From assembly GCF_003721435.2 (NCBI RefSeq), contig NZ_CP054585.1, positions 2,852,001-2,916,000 on the forward strand: DNA of 64,000 bases. The letters are read 5' to 3'. The translations under genes and the position numbers were made by a program. The notes under the pieces were generated by a model. It ran no database searches. It was not told the origin of the DNA and worked only from the letters and a program-made list of their open reading frames with translations. Source of the stretch: Halorubrum sp. CBA1229 (GTDB taxonomy: Archaea > Halobacteriota > Halobacteria > Halobacteriales > Haloferacaceae). Of the stretch, positions 9,900-18,097 are shown in pieces; the stretch's first letter is position 1, and each line of letters opens with the position of its first letter.

Positions 9900-10081
9900 A
9901 CGTCCCCTTCGCGTGAGGGATTGTTGTATATTCCGACCGACAGGGTTGGATTCGACTGCAAGAAGCCCCTCGATTTCGGAAGCGTATTGCATCGAAATCG
10001 TATGTGTGATTGTTCATTCTAAATACGCCGGATCCCGAGAGAATAGTTTAACTATCTCAATCTACTTCGAACTGGTATCGA

Positions 10082-11038
10082 ATGAATCTACGGAACCTGC
10101 TTTCTACTCCTGAATCGGTCGTCGCCGCGTTCGTCCTCCTCGCGGTCCTTTGGGGCACCTCCTTCGTCGCCATCGAGGCCGGGCTGCACCACTTCCCGCC
10201 GCTGCTGTTCGCCGGCGTCAGGTACGCGATCGCCGGCGTGATCGTGCTGGGAGTCGCCGCGGTCGCGTCGGGTCGAACGGTCCCCCGCGGTCGCGACGAG
10301 TGGCTCGGCGTCGCCGTGGCGGGGACCTTCGTGATCGCCGCCTACCACGGCCTGTTGTACGTCGGCGAGCTCCGCATCTCCGGAGCGGTCGCCGCCGTGG
10401 TCGTGAGCCTCGCGCCGGTGTTGACCGCGGTGTTCGCCGCCCTCCTCCTCCCGAACGAGCGGCTCGGTCCCGTCGAGGTCGGCGGCTTCGCGCTCGGGAT
10501 CCTCGGCGTCGTCGTGATCGCCGACCCGATGGAGGCGGGGGTGGGAAGCGCCGCCATCGTCGGCGTCGCGCTCGCGTTCGCCGGCGCGGTCGCCTTCTCG
10601 CTGGGCGCGGTCCTGCTCCGGCCGCTCCGAACGGACCTCCCGATCGCCGCCCTCCAGGGGTGGGCGATGGTGCTCGGCGCCGGGCTCCTGTTCGTCGGCG
10701 CCGCCGTGTTCGGCGAGTCGCCGGCGGCGATCGAGTGGAACCGGACCGCCATAGTATCGTTAGCGTACCTCACGCTGCTGTCCGGCGTCCTCGCGTTCCT
10801 GATCTACTTCGCGCTGCTCGACGCGGTCGGGCCCGCGCAGCTCCACCTGGTCGGGTACGCCGAGCCCGTCGTCGCCGCGGTCGGGAGCTGGGTCCTGTTC
10901 GGCAGCCTGATCGAGGCGGAGGCGATCGTCGGCTTCGTCGCGATTCTCGCCGGGTTCCTCGCGCTCGAACGGCACGAGATCGCCGCGTACGTCGGGTTCG
11001 ACGCGTACCACTGGCCCGCCGAGATCGGGCGGAAGTGA
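10082..11038 (+). CDS. EamA/DMT-family metabolite transporter
   Basis: 318 residues forming ten predicted transmembrane helices as two repeated EamA halves. It begins VAAFVLLAVLWGTSFVAIEAG, the usual first-helix signature, and the second half ends with LVGYAEPVVAAVGSWVLFGS. The substrate cannot be read from sequence; relatives export amino acids or other metabolites. An AT-rich stretch (AGTTTAACTATCTC, about 10046-10059) lies upstream at promoter distance. It faces the Lrp gene and ends before a 23-bp tandem repeat. Confidence 0.88.
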   Translation: MNLRNLLSTPESVVAAFVLLAVLWGTSFVAIEAGLHHFPPLLFAGVRYAIAGVIVLGVAAVASGRTVPRGRDEWLGVAVAGTFVIAAYHGLLYVGELRISGAVAAVVVSLAPVLTAVFAALLLPNERLGPVEVGGFALGILGVVVIADPMEAGVGSAAIVGVALAFAGAVAFSLGAVLLRPLRTDLPIAALQGWAMVLGAGLLFVGAAVFGESPAAIEWNRTAIVSLAYLTLLSGVLAFLIYFALLDAVGPAQLHLVGYAEPVVAAVGSWVLFGSLIEAEAIVGFVAILAGFLALERHEIAAYVGFDAYHWPAEIGRK

Positions 11039-11070
11039 GAGACTGTTCAACTCTGGCCGTCCGGCTGTCC

Positions 11071-11162
11071 GGCTTTTGACTTCTTGGCCGCCCGGCTTTT
11101 GACTTCTTGGCCGCCCGGCTTTTGACTTCTTGGCCGCCCGGCTTTTGACTTCCCGACCGTCC
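11071..11162. repeat. 23-bp tandem repeat, four units, between convergent genes
   Basis: GGCTTTTGACTT begins at 11071, 11094, 11117 and 11140, an exact 23-bp period. The first three units are essentially identical (GGCTTTTGACTTCTTGGCCG) and the fourth decays. It lies between the EamA stop (11038) and the stop of the next minus-strand gene (11192). Each unit has a T-run on the plus strand, so termination is possible but untested. Confidence 0.92.
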
Positions 11163-11191
11163 GGCTCTCCGACTTCCAGACTCCCGAGAGA

Positions 11192-11764
11192 TCAGCCCTC
11201 GACGTCCTGCGTCAGGCCGGCCCGGAGGTCGCGGCCGAAGTAGTGGCCGAGCAGCGCGACGACGAGCCCGAGCCCGCCGCCGACCGCGAGCAGGGAGAGT
11301 CCCCACTGCTGGAGGTAGTCGACGCCGATCGGGAGGAAGCCGACGTTGAGCACGTTCGTCACGGCGACGAGCGCCCCCGCCGCGGCGCCGGCGACGCCGG
11401 CCTCGACGTACCGCCGAGCGGAGAGGGCCAGCCCGATCAGGAACGCGGCGACGAACACCCCGCCGGCGGAGCCGATCGTACCGCCGATCAGCGGGATCGC
11501 GCCGCCCGCGAACACCCCCGCGGCGACGGCGACGAGCGACAGCGCGAACGCCTTCCCGGAGAACCAGCGACCGCCCATTCCGACGCGGCCCTCCTCGCCG
11601 CTCGCGGAGGCCGCGTGACCGGACGACTCGCCCGTCGCGGCGTCCGACTCGGCGCCGCCCGACGGGGCGGCCTCCCCGCCCTCGGTGAGGTCGTCGTCGA
11701 GGAGGTCGTCGAGGTCGTCCATCGGATCGCCGTCGGACGACTCGCGCTCTTTGGAGGGTTGCAT
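11192..11764 (-). CDS. Haloarchaeal membrane protein with acidic N-terminus (unknown function)
   Basis: 190 residues. The first about 70 are acidic and low complexity (MDDLDDLLDDDL, then a Ser/Gly/Glu stretch). Three or four hydrophobic segments follow (FALSLVAVAAGVFAGGAIPL; GGVFVAAFLIGLALSA; GAAAGALVAVTNVLNVG; LSLLAVGGGLGLVVALLGHY). An internal Met at residue 15 (position 11722) is an alternative start. I do not recognise a family with certainty; it vaguely resembles DUF456-like small membrane proteins. Confidence 0.68.
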   Translation of the reverse strand: MQPSKERESSDGDPMDDLDDLLDDDLTEGGEAAPSGGAESDAATGESSGHAASASGEEGRVGMGGRWFSGKAFALSLVAVAAGVFAGGAIPLIGGTIGSAGGVFVAAFLIGLALSARRYVEAGVAGAAAGALVAVTNVLNVGFLPIGVDYLQQWGLSLLAVGGGLGLVVALLGHYFGRDLRAGLTQDVEG

Positions 11765-11916
11765 ACCGGAGCGTTCGCCCCTGAGACCTTGTGTCTTGTG
11801 CCCACGGGCGGCGTCGCCACCGTCGGGCGCCGCGCGTTTCCCCGCGCCGTTTCACCGGAAACGAGGTGTCTCGGGAGGAAGAACGGCGACGCGGGAACGC
11901 GCGGTCGGACTCGGGG

Positions 11917-12264
11917 TCAGTCGCCCTCTCTCGACTCGCGCGACCCCCACACCCGCTTGTCGACGAGCTCGACCGTCATCGGCCCGTCGACCGTCACCTG
12001 ACAGGAGAGCCGCGGGTAGCCGAAGCGGGCCGCGAGCCGGTCGTGCCAGTGGTCCGGCGGCGGCCCCTCGCGGATCCGGACGCCGCAGGTGGCACACAGC
12101 CCGCGCCCGCCACAATTCAGGCGGCGCGTCGCCGCGGCGTACGGCGACAGGTCGGCCGCGAGCAGCGCCCGCCGGAGGTTCCGCCCCCGCTCGATCGACA
12201 GCTCGGTGCGCTCGTCGCCGTCGAGGACGACCACCGGGACTGGTTCGGCGCTCTCGTCGCTCAT
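11917..12264 (-). CDS. 2Fe-2S ferredoxin-type protein
   Basis: 115 residues from MSDESAEPVPVVVL (ATG at 12264). Cluster ligands show as LNCGGRGLCATC, that is C-x5-C-x2-C, and a fourth Cys in YPRLSCQV. This matches a plant/adrenodoxin-type [2Fe-2S] fold. The C-terminal strand (MTVELVDKRVW) is also typical. It is divergent from birA with about 106 bp between starts. The redox partner is unknown. Confidence 0.88.
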   Translation of the reverse strand: MSDESAEPVPVVVLDGDERTELSIERGRNLRRALLAADLSPYAAATRRLNCGGRGLCATCGVRIREGPPPDHWHDRLAARFGYPRLSCQVTVDGPMTVELVDKRVWGSRESREGD

Positions 12265-12370
12265 TCGGTGTTCGATGCGTCGTCCGCTGGGACCAAAGGT
12301 CTGCGCCCAGACCGCGGCGCATCGGCGCCGACCCGGAACGGCTTTCGGCGCTCGCCCCGACCCCGTCGGC

Positions 12371-13342
12371 ATGGACACGCGTCGCGCGCTGCTCGACGCC
12401 CTCGAGGACGGCCCCGTCTCGGGACCGGCGCTCGCCGCCGAGCTCGACGTCTCGCGGACGGCGGTGTGGAAGGCGGTCGAGGCGCTCCGCGAGGAGGGGT
12501 TCGCCGTCGAGTCGACGTCTGACGGCTACGCCGCGCCCGCCGACCCCGCGTACTGCGCGGCCGGGATCGAGTTCGGGCTCGACGCGCCGTACGCGGTGGA
12601 GTATCACGAAGGCCTCCCGTCGACGAACGACCGCGCCCGCGAACTGGCGGCCGAGGGCGCGGCGGACGTCGCCGTGGTCGCCGACGAGCAGACCGGCGGG
12701 CGGGGGCGGCTGGACCGGGAGTGGGTCGCGCCGAGCGGCGGCGTCTGGCTCTCGCTCGTCACGCGGCCGACGGTGCCGCCGGCCCGAGCGCCGCTTTTCA
12801 CCCTCGCCGCGGCGGTCGCGACGGTCGACGCCTGCCGCGAGGCCGGCGTCGACGCGCACATCAAGTGGCCGAACGACGTGCTCGTGGGCGCCCCCGACGC
12901 CTCGGTCGGTCGCGGCGGTCGCGGCGGCCGCAAGGTCGCGGGGGTCCTCACGGAGATGGAGGGGGAGGCCGACCGGGTCTCGTGGCTCGTCGCGGGCGTC
13001 GGCGTCAACGCCAACGTCGACGCCGAGACGCTTCCGGCGGGCGCGACGTCCCTCCGGGAAGAACTCGGGGAGCCAGTCGACAGGCGTCGGTTCGCCGCGA
13101 CCCTCCTCGAACGCTTCGCGGCGCTCGCGGGGACGCCGGACCGGACGGACCGGATCCTGCCGGCGTGGCGCGACCGGGCGAGCACGCTCGGGAAGCGGGT
13201 GCGGGTGGAGACGTCGACCGGGGCCGTCTCGGGGACCGCCGTCGACGTCGAGTCGCCGGGCGCACTCGTGATCGACACCGGCGAGGGAACGCGACGAGTC
13301 CACGCCGGTGACTGCGAGCACCTCCGAGACGCGGACGACTGA
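12371..13342 (+). CDS. birA: Bifunctional biotin--protein ligase / biotin operon repressor
   Basis: 323 residues from MDTRRALLDALEDGPVSG. A winged helix (PALAAELDVSRTAVWKAVEAL) occupies about residues 15-60. The catalytic domain follows, with STNDRAREL, the biotin/ATP loop GGRGRLDREWVAPSGG, and IKWPNDVLV, which are hallmark motifs. The C-terminal SH3-like domain is present. It attaches biotin to carboxylase carrier proteins and probably represses biotin genes through the HTH. Between the Lys-Trp-Pro-Asn motif and the next strand is a Gly/Arg-rich loop (GRGGRGGRK). Confidence 0.94.
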   Translation: MDTRRALLDALEDGPVSGPALAAELDVSRTAVWKAVEALREEGFAVESTSDGYAAPADPAYCAAGIEFGLDAPYAVEYHEGLPSTNDRARELAAEGAADVAVVADEQTGGRGRLDREWVAPSGGVWLSLVTRPTVPPARAPLFTLAAAVATVDACREAGVDAHIKWPNDVLVGAPDASVGRGGRGGRKVAGVLTEMEGEADRVSWLVAGVGVNANVDAETLPAGATSLREELGEPVDRRRFAATLLERFAALAGTPDRTDRILPAWRDRASTLGKRVRVETSTGAVSGTAVDVESPGALVIDTGEGTRRVHAGDCEHLRDADD

Positions 13343-13351
13343 CCTCGCGGC

Positions 13352-13840
13352 CTACGTCCGCCCGGTCGCGGCTCCCGCGACGCTCGGCTCTGCCGGAACG
13401 TCGCCGTCGATCCGGACCGTCAGGACGGGGACGGCGCAGCCGCGGACGACCTTCTCGGCGACGCTCCCGAGCAGGAGCCGGTCGATCCCGCCGCGGCCGT
13501 GGGTCCCCATCACGACGAGGTCGCAGTCGTTCTCCTCGGCGTACCGGATGATCTCGCGGCTGGGCGTCCCCTCGACGACCGCCGAGTCCACGTCGACGTC
13601 GGTCTCCGCTGCCAGGTCCTCGACCGCCGCGACCGCCTCGTCGGCGTCATCCTGTAGGAGCTCGCCGATCCCCTCCCACGAGGCCTCCATCGGCATTCCC
13701 GCGTATCTCGCCGTGTCGACGACGTACAGCGTGTGTACGGCCGCATCGTGGACCGCGGCGAGGTCGAGCGCGTGCGCAACGGCGCACTCGCCTTCGGCGG
13801 AGCCGTCGGTCGGAACGAGGATCCGGTCGTACAGGTCCAT
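13352..13840 (-). CDS. Universal stress protein, UspA family
   Basis: 162 residues from MDLYDRILVPTDGSAEG, the classic Usp first strand; an ATG five codons upstream is possible. The nucleotide-binding loop (GTHGRGGIDRLLLGSVAEKVVRGCAVPVL, positions near the C-terminus) contains the G-x2-G-x9-GS signature, so ATP binding is likely. It converges on birA with about 10 bp between stops. A 27-bp tandem repeat lies upstream. Confidence 0.92.
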   Translation of the reverse strand: MDLYDRILVPTDGSAEGECAVAHALDLAAVHDAAVHTLYVVDTARYAGMPMEASWEGIGELLQDDADEAVAAVEDLAAETDVDVDSAVVEGTPSREIIRYAEENDCDLVVMGTHGRGGIDRLLLGSVAEKVVRGCAVPVLTVRIDGDVPAEPSVAGAATGRT

Positions 13841-13889
13841 GTGTTCACATGCCACAAGGATCTCCGGTGTGATAACTCTTTGCAGGTCT

Positions 13890-13970
13890 TGCCGGTTTCT
13901 TCGGCAGTTTGGCGCCTCGGCGGTTCCTTCGGCGGTTCGGACCCCGGCGGTTCCTTCGGCGGTTCGGACC
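13890..13970. repeat. 27-bp tandem repeat upstream of two divergent genes
   Basis: Two near-perfect units start at 13918 and 13945 (CGGCGGTTCCTTCGGCGGTT and onward), and a degenerate unit precedes them from about 13890. The array lies between the divergent Usp gene (start 13840) and the small gene at 14030. CGGCGGTTC also repeats within each unit. Confidence 0.85.
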
Positions 13971-14029
13971 TCACCGGTCGGCGTTCGATCATGGCGCGCC
14001 CTTAAGCCCTCAGACGACGATACTCACCT

Positions 14030-14287
14030 ATGACATCCGAAGTTCACCTCTCGCACGTTCAAGACGAGTTCCGAGACCACTCGTACCCGGCGCCTCGGGA
14101 CGCGCTCGTCGAGTCGTGCGCGGGGACGACCGTGCTGTTCGCCGACGGCGACGCCGACCTCGGCGCGCTCCTCGAGGAGATCGAACAGGAGCGATTCGAG
14201 AGCCCCGAGGACGCGTTCGCCGCGCTCCAAAACGTCCTCCCGATCGAGGCGCTCGGCGAGCCGGGGCAGTCCGACGGCGACGCCTGA
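14030..14287 (+). CDS. Small acidic haloarchaeal protein, DUF5789-like
   Basis: 85 residues, acidic, soluble. The pattern YPAPRDALVESCAGTTVLF, then LGALLEEIE...FESPEDAFAALQNVLP and a closing GEPGQSDG tail, resembles the DUF5789 family as I remember it. Function is unknown. The start ATG follows an AT-containing stretch (ACTCACCTATG) with no clear SD, consistent with leaderless expression. Confidence 0.75.
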   Translation: MTSEVHLSHVQDEFRDHSYPAPRDALVESCAGTTVLFADGDADLGALLEEIEQERFESPEDAFAALQNVLPIEALGEPGQSDGDA

Positions 14288-14358
14288 CCGGGACGCCCGC
14301 CTCTTATAAATAGAGGCGCCACGTCACCGCTCCGCACGCCACGGCGCGTCTCGCATCG

Positions 14359-14366
14359 CTTTTTAC
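14359..14366 (+). promoter_or_regulatory. TATA-like box for the YchF gene
   Basis: CTTTTTAC lies 23-30 bp before the ATG at 14389 and supports that start over the in-frame GTG at 14383. Confidence 0.6.
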
Positions 14367-14388
14367 CGCGGGTCGCGCACTGGTGGTA

Positions 14389-15591
14389 ATGAGTTATCGG
14401 ATCGGCCTCGTCGGCAAGCCCTCCGTGGGGAAGTCGACGTTTTTCAACGCCGCGACGATGAACGACGTGCCCGAGGGCGCGTACCCGTTCACCACGATCG
14501 ACCCGACCGTCGGCGAGGCGTACGTCCGCGTCGACTGCGCCGCCCCCGAGTTCGACGAGAGCTGCACGCCGAGCGTCGGCGTCTGCCGCGAGGGGACCCG
14601 CTTCGTCCCCGTCAAGCTCGTCGACGTCGCCGGGCTCGTCCCGGGCGCCCACGAGGGGCGGGGGCTCGGCAACCAGTTCCTCACGGACCTCAACGAGACG
14701 GACGTGCTGATCCACGTCGTCGACTTCTCGGGCAAGACGGACATCGAGGGCGAGACGACGGAGGGCCACGACCCGCGCGAGGACATCGACTTCCTCGAGG
14801 CGGAGCTCGACGAGTGGTACCTCGACGTGCTCCGGAAGGGCCTCGAGAAGTACGAGACGCGCTACCACGGGTCCGAGGCCGCCGTCGAGGCGGAGCTCGC
14901 CGAGCAGATGTCGGCGTTCGGCATCGACAAGGACCGGATGAAGCGCGTCATCCTCGCCGAAGGGCTCGAGCTGGACCCGGAGACGTGGGACGACGCGGAC
15001 GAGGCGTCGCTCGCGCGGGAGATCCGGAAGCGCACGAAGCCGATGGTCGTCGCCGCCAACAAGATGGACACGCCCGAGGCGCAGGCGAACTGGGAGGAGA
15101 TCACCGCGGACCCCGACTACGACCACCTCTCCTTCGTCCCCGCGAGCGCCCACGCCGAGAAGGCGCTTAAAAACGCGAACGAGGCCGGCGTCGTCGACTA
15201 CACGCCCGGCGAGAGCGAATTCGACGTCGTCGGCGACGTCTCGGGCGAGCAGGAAGCCGGCCTCGACCGGATCGGTGAGTTCGTCGGCGACTACGACGGC
15301 ACCGGCGTCCAGGGCGCGCTGGAGTCGGCCGTCTTCGACGTGCTCGGCTGCATCGCCGTCTTCCCCGGCTCCGCGAACGGGAGCAAAGACGAGAAGGGCG
15401 TCTTCCGCGACTGTTTCATCCTCCCCGAGGGGTCGACGACGGAGGACTTCGCGTTCCACATCCACTCGGACATCGGCGAGGGGCTCCTCCACGGCACCGA
15501 CTGCCGGAGCGGGCGGCAGGTGGGCACCGACCACGCGCTCGACCACCGCGACGTGATCGAGCTGGTCTCGACGAAACAGCTCGCGCCGTAG
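14389..15591 (+). CDS. ychF: YchF/Obg-family redox-regulated GTPase/ATPase
   Basis: 400 residues from MSYRIGLVGKPSVGKSTFFN, with the Walker A loop GKPSVGKS at residues 8-15. Later motifs are DVAGLVPGAHEGRGLGNQFL (switch II region), an NKMD (AANKMDTPEA) base-recognition site, and a C-terminal TGS-like domain (FHIHSDIGEGLLHGTDCRSG). Archaeal relatives are ribosome-associated P-loop NTPases of the OLA1/YchF group. Length fits. The nucleotide preference cannot be settled by eye. Confidence 0.94.
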   Translation: MSYRIGLVGKPSVGKSTFFNAATMNDVPEGAYPFTTIDPTVGEAYVRVDCAAPEFDESCTPSVGVCREGTRFVPVKLVDVAGLVPGAHEGRGLGNQFLTDLNETDVLIHVVDFSGKTDIEGETTEGHDPREDIDFLEAELDEWYLDVLRKGLEKYETRYHGSEAAVEAELAEQMSAFGIDKDRMKRVILAEGLELDPETWDDADEASLAREIRKRTKPMVVAANKMDTPEAQANWEEITADPDYDHLSFVPASAHAEKALKNANEAGVVDYTPGESEFDVVGDVSGEQEAGLDRIGEFVGDYDGTGVQGALESAVFDVLGCIAVFPGSANGSKDEKGVFRDCFILPEGSTTEDFAFHIHSDIGEGLLHGTDCRSGRQVGTDHALDHRDVIELVSTKQLAP

Positions 15592-15817
15592 GCGCCGATC
15601 GCCCCCCGAACCGGCTTTTCACCCCCGACGGCGACGGCGGCGGTTCTCCGGGCGAGGTTTCGGGGTCGTTCACGAGCCCGCGGACGAATCGCGACCGATG
15701 CCGTCGGGTGTGAGCTCCACAGAATCCGAACAGGTTCGGGGGTCGGTGACGGGCTTCTCCGCAGCCAGCAGATATATACCTCGACTGTTTAAATCAGCAG
15801 TTAGTCGGTAACCCAAC

Positions 15818-17668
15818 GTGTCAAGTGAACTGATACCACTGGTAGCGTCGATCATCGCGATCGGAGTCATCGCGCAGCTACTTGCCGATCGCTTCGAAGT
15901 ACCGAGCATCGTCTTCCTCCTCGTCGCGGGGGTCGCTCTCGGTCCCGAGGGACTCGGGTTCATCACCCCGGACACCTTCGCGTCGCTTCCGGCCATCGTC
16001 GGGCTCTCGGTCGCGATCATCGTTTTCGAGGGCGCGTTCCACCTGCGGATAGAGAGCATCCGACAGGCGACGAGAGAGAGCATCCGGCTCGTCTCGATCG
16101 GAGCGGCCATCTCGCTCGTCGGCACCGCGCTCGTCGTCCGCCTCGCGCTGGACGCCGATTGGGGAGTGGCGTTCCTCATCGGTTCGCTGCTGGTCGCGAC
16201 CGGCCCGACCGTCATCACGCCGATCCTGCGGGTCGTTCCCGTTCGCGATCGAGTGGCGACGGCGCTGGAGACCGAAGGGATCGTCAACGACGTCACGGCG
16301 GCCATTCTCGCCATCGTGGTCTTCAAGACGATGCGGTTACAGGAACCGTCGGTACCGGCGTTCCTCGAGCTGTTCATCGAGCGGATCGGGACCGGGATCG
16401 GAGTCGGCGTCATCGTCGCGGTCGTGATCTGGGTCGTTCTCCGCTACATCGACCTCTCGCCGGGCGACGCGCCGCGAAACGCTCGGCTGGTCGTCCTCGC
16501 TGGCGCTCTCGTCGCGTTCGGCGCCGCCGACACCGTCGCGAGCGAGGCGGGGGTCGCCGCCGTCGCGACGGCCGGCATCATACTCGGGAACGCCGATATC
16601 CCCTACGAGGAGGAGATCGCCGATTTCAAAGGCGACATCACGCTTATCGTCCTCTCGTTCGTGTTCATCGCGTTGGCGGCGCTGCTCAGGTTCAGCGACC
16701 TGATCGCGCTGGGCGTCGGCGGCCTCGTCGTCGCCGCCGCGGTCATCTTCCTCATCCGGCCGCTGGACGTGCTCGTCTCCACGCAGGGAGGGGACTTCAC
16801 CACGTCCGAACGGTTGTTCGTCAGTTTCGTCGGCCCGCGGGGGATCATTCCCGCCTCGGTCGCGACGCTGTTCGCGGTCGAGCTACAGGCGGCCGGCCAG
16901 TCCGAGGCCGCGACGCTGCTCGTCGGAACCGTCTTCTTGGTCATCTTTTCGACCGTCGTGCTTGAGGGCGGGTTCGCCCGCCAGATCGCCGAATACCTCG
17001 ACGTGATACCAATGCGTGTACTCATCATCGGCAGCGGGCGGGTCGGCCGCGAGGTCGCCGCTCGACTCGAAAACAGGGGAGAGAACGTCGTCATCATCGA
17101 GAACGACGAGACAGCGATCGAAACCGCCCGCAGCGAGGGACTCACGGTGCACATTGGCGACGGGGCCAACGTGGACACGCTCCGCTCGGCCGGTATCGAG
17201 AACGCCAAGACCGTCATCGCGGCGACCGGCGACGACACGGTGAACCTCTTCGTCGGGCAACAGGCCACCACGAACTTCGACGTCGATCGCGTGGTCTGCC
17301 GGGCGAACGACCCGGAGAACCTCGACGCGTTCGATGACCTCGGCGTCGAGACGATCTCGCCGACCCAGGCGACGGCGCAAGCCATCGACGACCACATCGA
17401 GCGTCCGGCGATGGCCCGCTGGGTGGACATGCTCGGCGAGGAGGGCGACGTGCAGGAGGTGACGCTTCAGAACCCGGAGCTCGTCGGACAGTCGCTCAAC
17501 GAGCTCGGTCCGGAGATCCCGGGTCGCTGTCTCGTCGCTCTCGTCTCCCAGGGCGACGAGACCTTCGTGCCCGAGGCGACGTATACGCTCGAAGCCGACG
17601 ACCACCTCACCCTCATCGGCGAACCGGAAGCCGTCCAGTCGACCATGTCGCTGATACGCGGGAAGTAA
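15818..17668 (+). CDS. CPA-type sodium/proton antiporter with C-terminal RCK (TrkA-N/TrkA-C) domains
   Basis: 616 residues, GTG start. Residues about 1-400 form 12-13 membrane helices of an NhaP/CPA exchanger (ATGPTVITPILRVVPVRDR is the ion-site helix region). From about residue 404 a Rossmann NAD-binding TrkA-N domain begins (MRVLIIGSGRVGREVAARLENRG), followed by a TrkA-C domain (LQNPELVGQSLNELGPEIPG). The fused domains suggest gating by nucleotides. It should export Na+ or K+ in exchange for protons, relevant to life in high salt. AGATATATACC at 15770-15780 is a possible TATA box. Confidence 0.9.
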   Translation: MSSELIPLVASIIAIGVIAQLLADRFEVPSIVFLLVAGVALGPEGLGFITPDTFASLPAIVGLSVAIIVFEGAFHLRIESIRQATRESIRLVSIGAAISLVGTALVVRLALDADWGVAFLIGSLLVATGPTVITPILRVVPVRDRVATALETEGIVNDVTAAILAIVVFKTMRLQEPSVPAFLELFIERIGTGIGVGVIVAVVIWVVLRYIDLSPGDAPRNARLVVLAGALVAFGAADTVASEAGVAAVATAGIILGNADIPYEEEIADFKGDITLIVLSFVFIALAALLRFSDLIALGVGGLVVAAAVIFLIRPLDVLVSTQGGDFTTSERLFVSFVGPRGIIPASVATLFAVELQAAGQSEAATLLVGTVFLVIFSTVVLEGGFARQIAEYLDVIPMRVLIIGSGRVGREVAARLENRGENVVIIENDETAIETARSEGLTVHIGDGANVDTLRSAGIENAKTVIAATGDDTVNLFVGQQATTNFDVDRVVCRANDPENLDAFDDLGVETISPTQATAQAIDDHIERPAMARWVDMLGEEGDVQEVTLQNPELVGQSLNELGPEIPGRCLVALVSQGDETFVPEATYTLEADDHLTLIGEPEAVQSTMSLIRGK

Positions 17669-17729
17669 CGCCCGTCGAGGCCGTTGCCCGAGGTATCGCT
17701 CGCACCCGGCGTCGAGCCCCTCGAACGCA

Positions 17730-17737
17730 CTTATAAG
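17730..17737 (+). promoter_or_regulatory. TATA-like box for ptsHI
   Basis: CTTATAAG lies 25-32 bp before the ptsH ATG at 17762, good leaderless spacing. Confidence 0.7.
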
Positions 17738-17761
17738 GCCGCCCCTCGTGTATCGGGGACT

Positions 17762-18097
17762 ATGGAACGTACCGTAACGGTGGTACCCGAGGCGGGGCTC
17801 CACGCCCGCCCGGCCTCGGAGCTGGTGCAGACGGCGAACGGGTTCGACGCCGACGTGTCGATCGGTCGCGCGGACGACGGCGACGACGGGCTCGTCCGCG
17901 CCGACAGCATGCTCTCGGTGAGCGGGCTGAACGTCGGCCACGGGGAGACCGTCCGCGTCGTCGCCGAGGGGGCGGAGGCGGGGGACGCCCTCGACGCGGT
18001 CTGCGACCTGCTGACGAGCGAGGTCGATGGAGACGGCGAGGACGGCGACGAGAGCGACGACGGCGGGGCCGAGCCCGACGGCGGTGACCCGGCGTGA
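17762..18097 (+). CDS. ptsH: Phosphocarrier protein HPr
   Basis: 111 residues from MERTVTVVPEAGLHARPASE. His14 in GLHARPA is the phosphoryl-accepting residue. The usual regulatory region reads ADSMLSVSGLNVGHGE. A 20-residue acidic tail rich in Gly/Asp extends beyond the normal HPr length of about 85-90. Its stop overlaps the GTG start of ptsI (GTGA), so the two are translationally coupled. It relays phosphate from EI to DhaM. Confidence 0.94.
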   Translation: MERTVTVVPEAGLHARPASELVQTANGFDADVSIGRADDGDDGLVRADSMLSVSGLNVGHGETVRVVAEGAEAGDALDAVCDLLTSEVDGDGEDGDESDDGGAEPDGGDPA

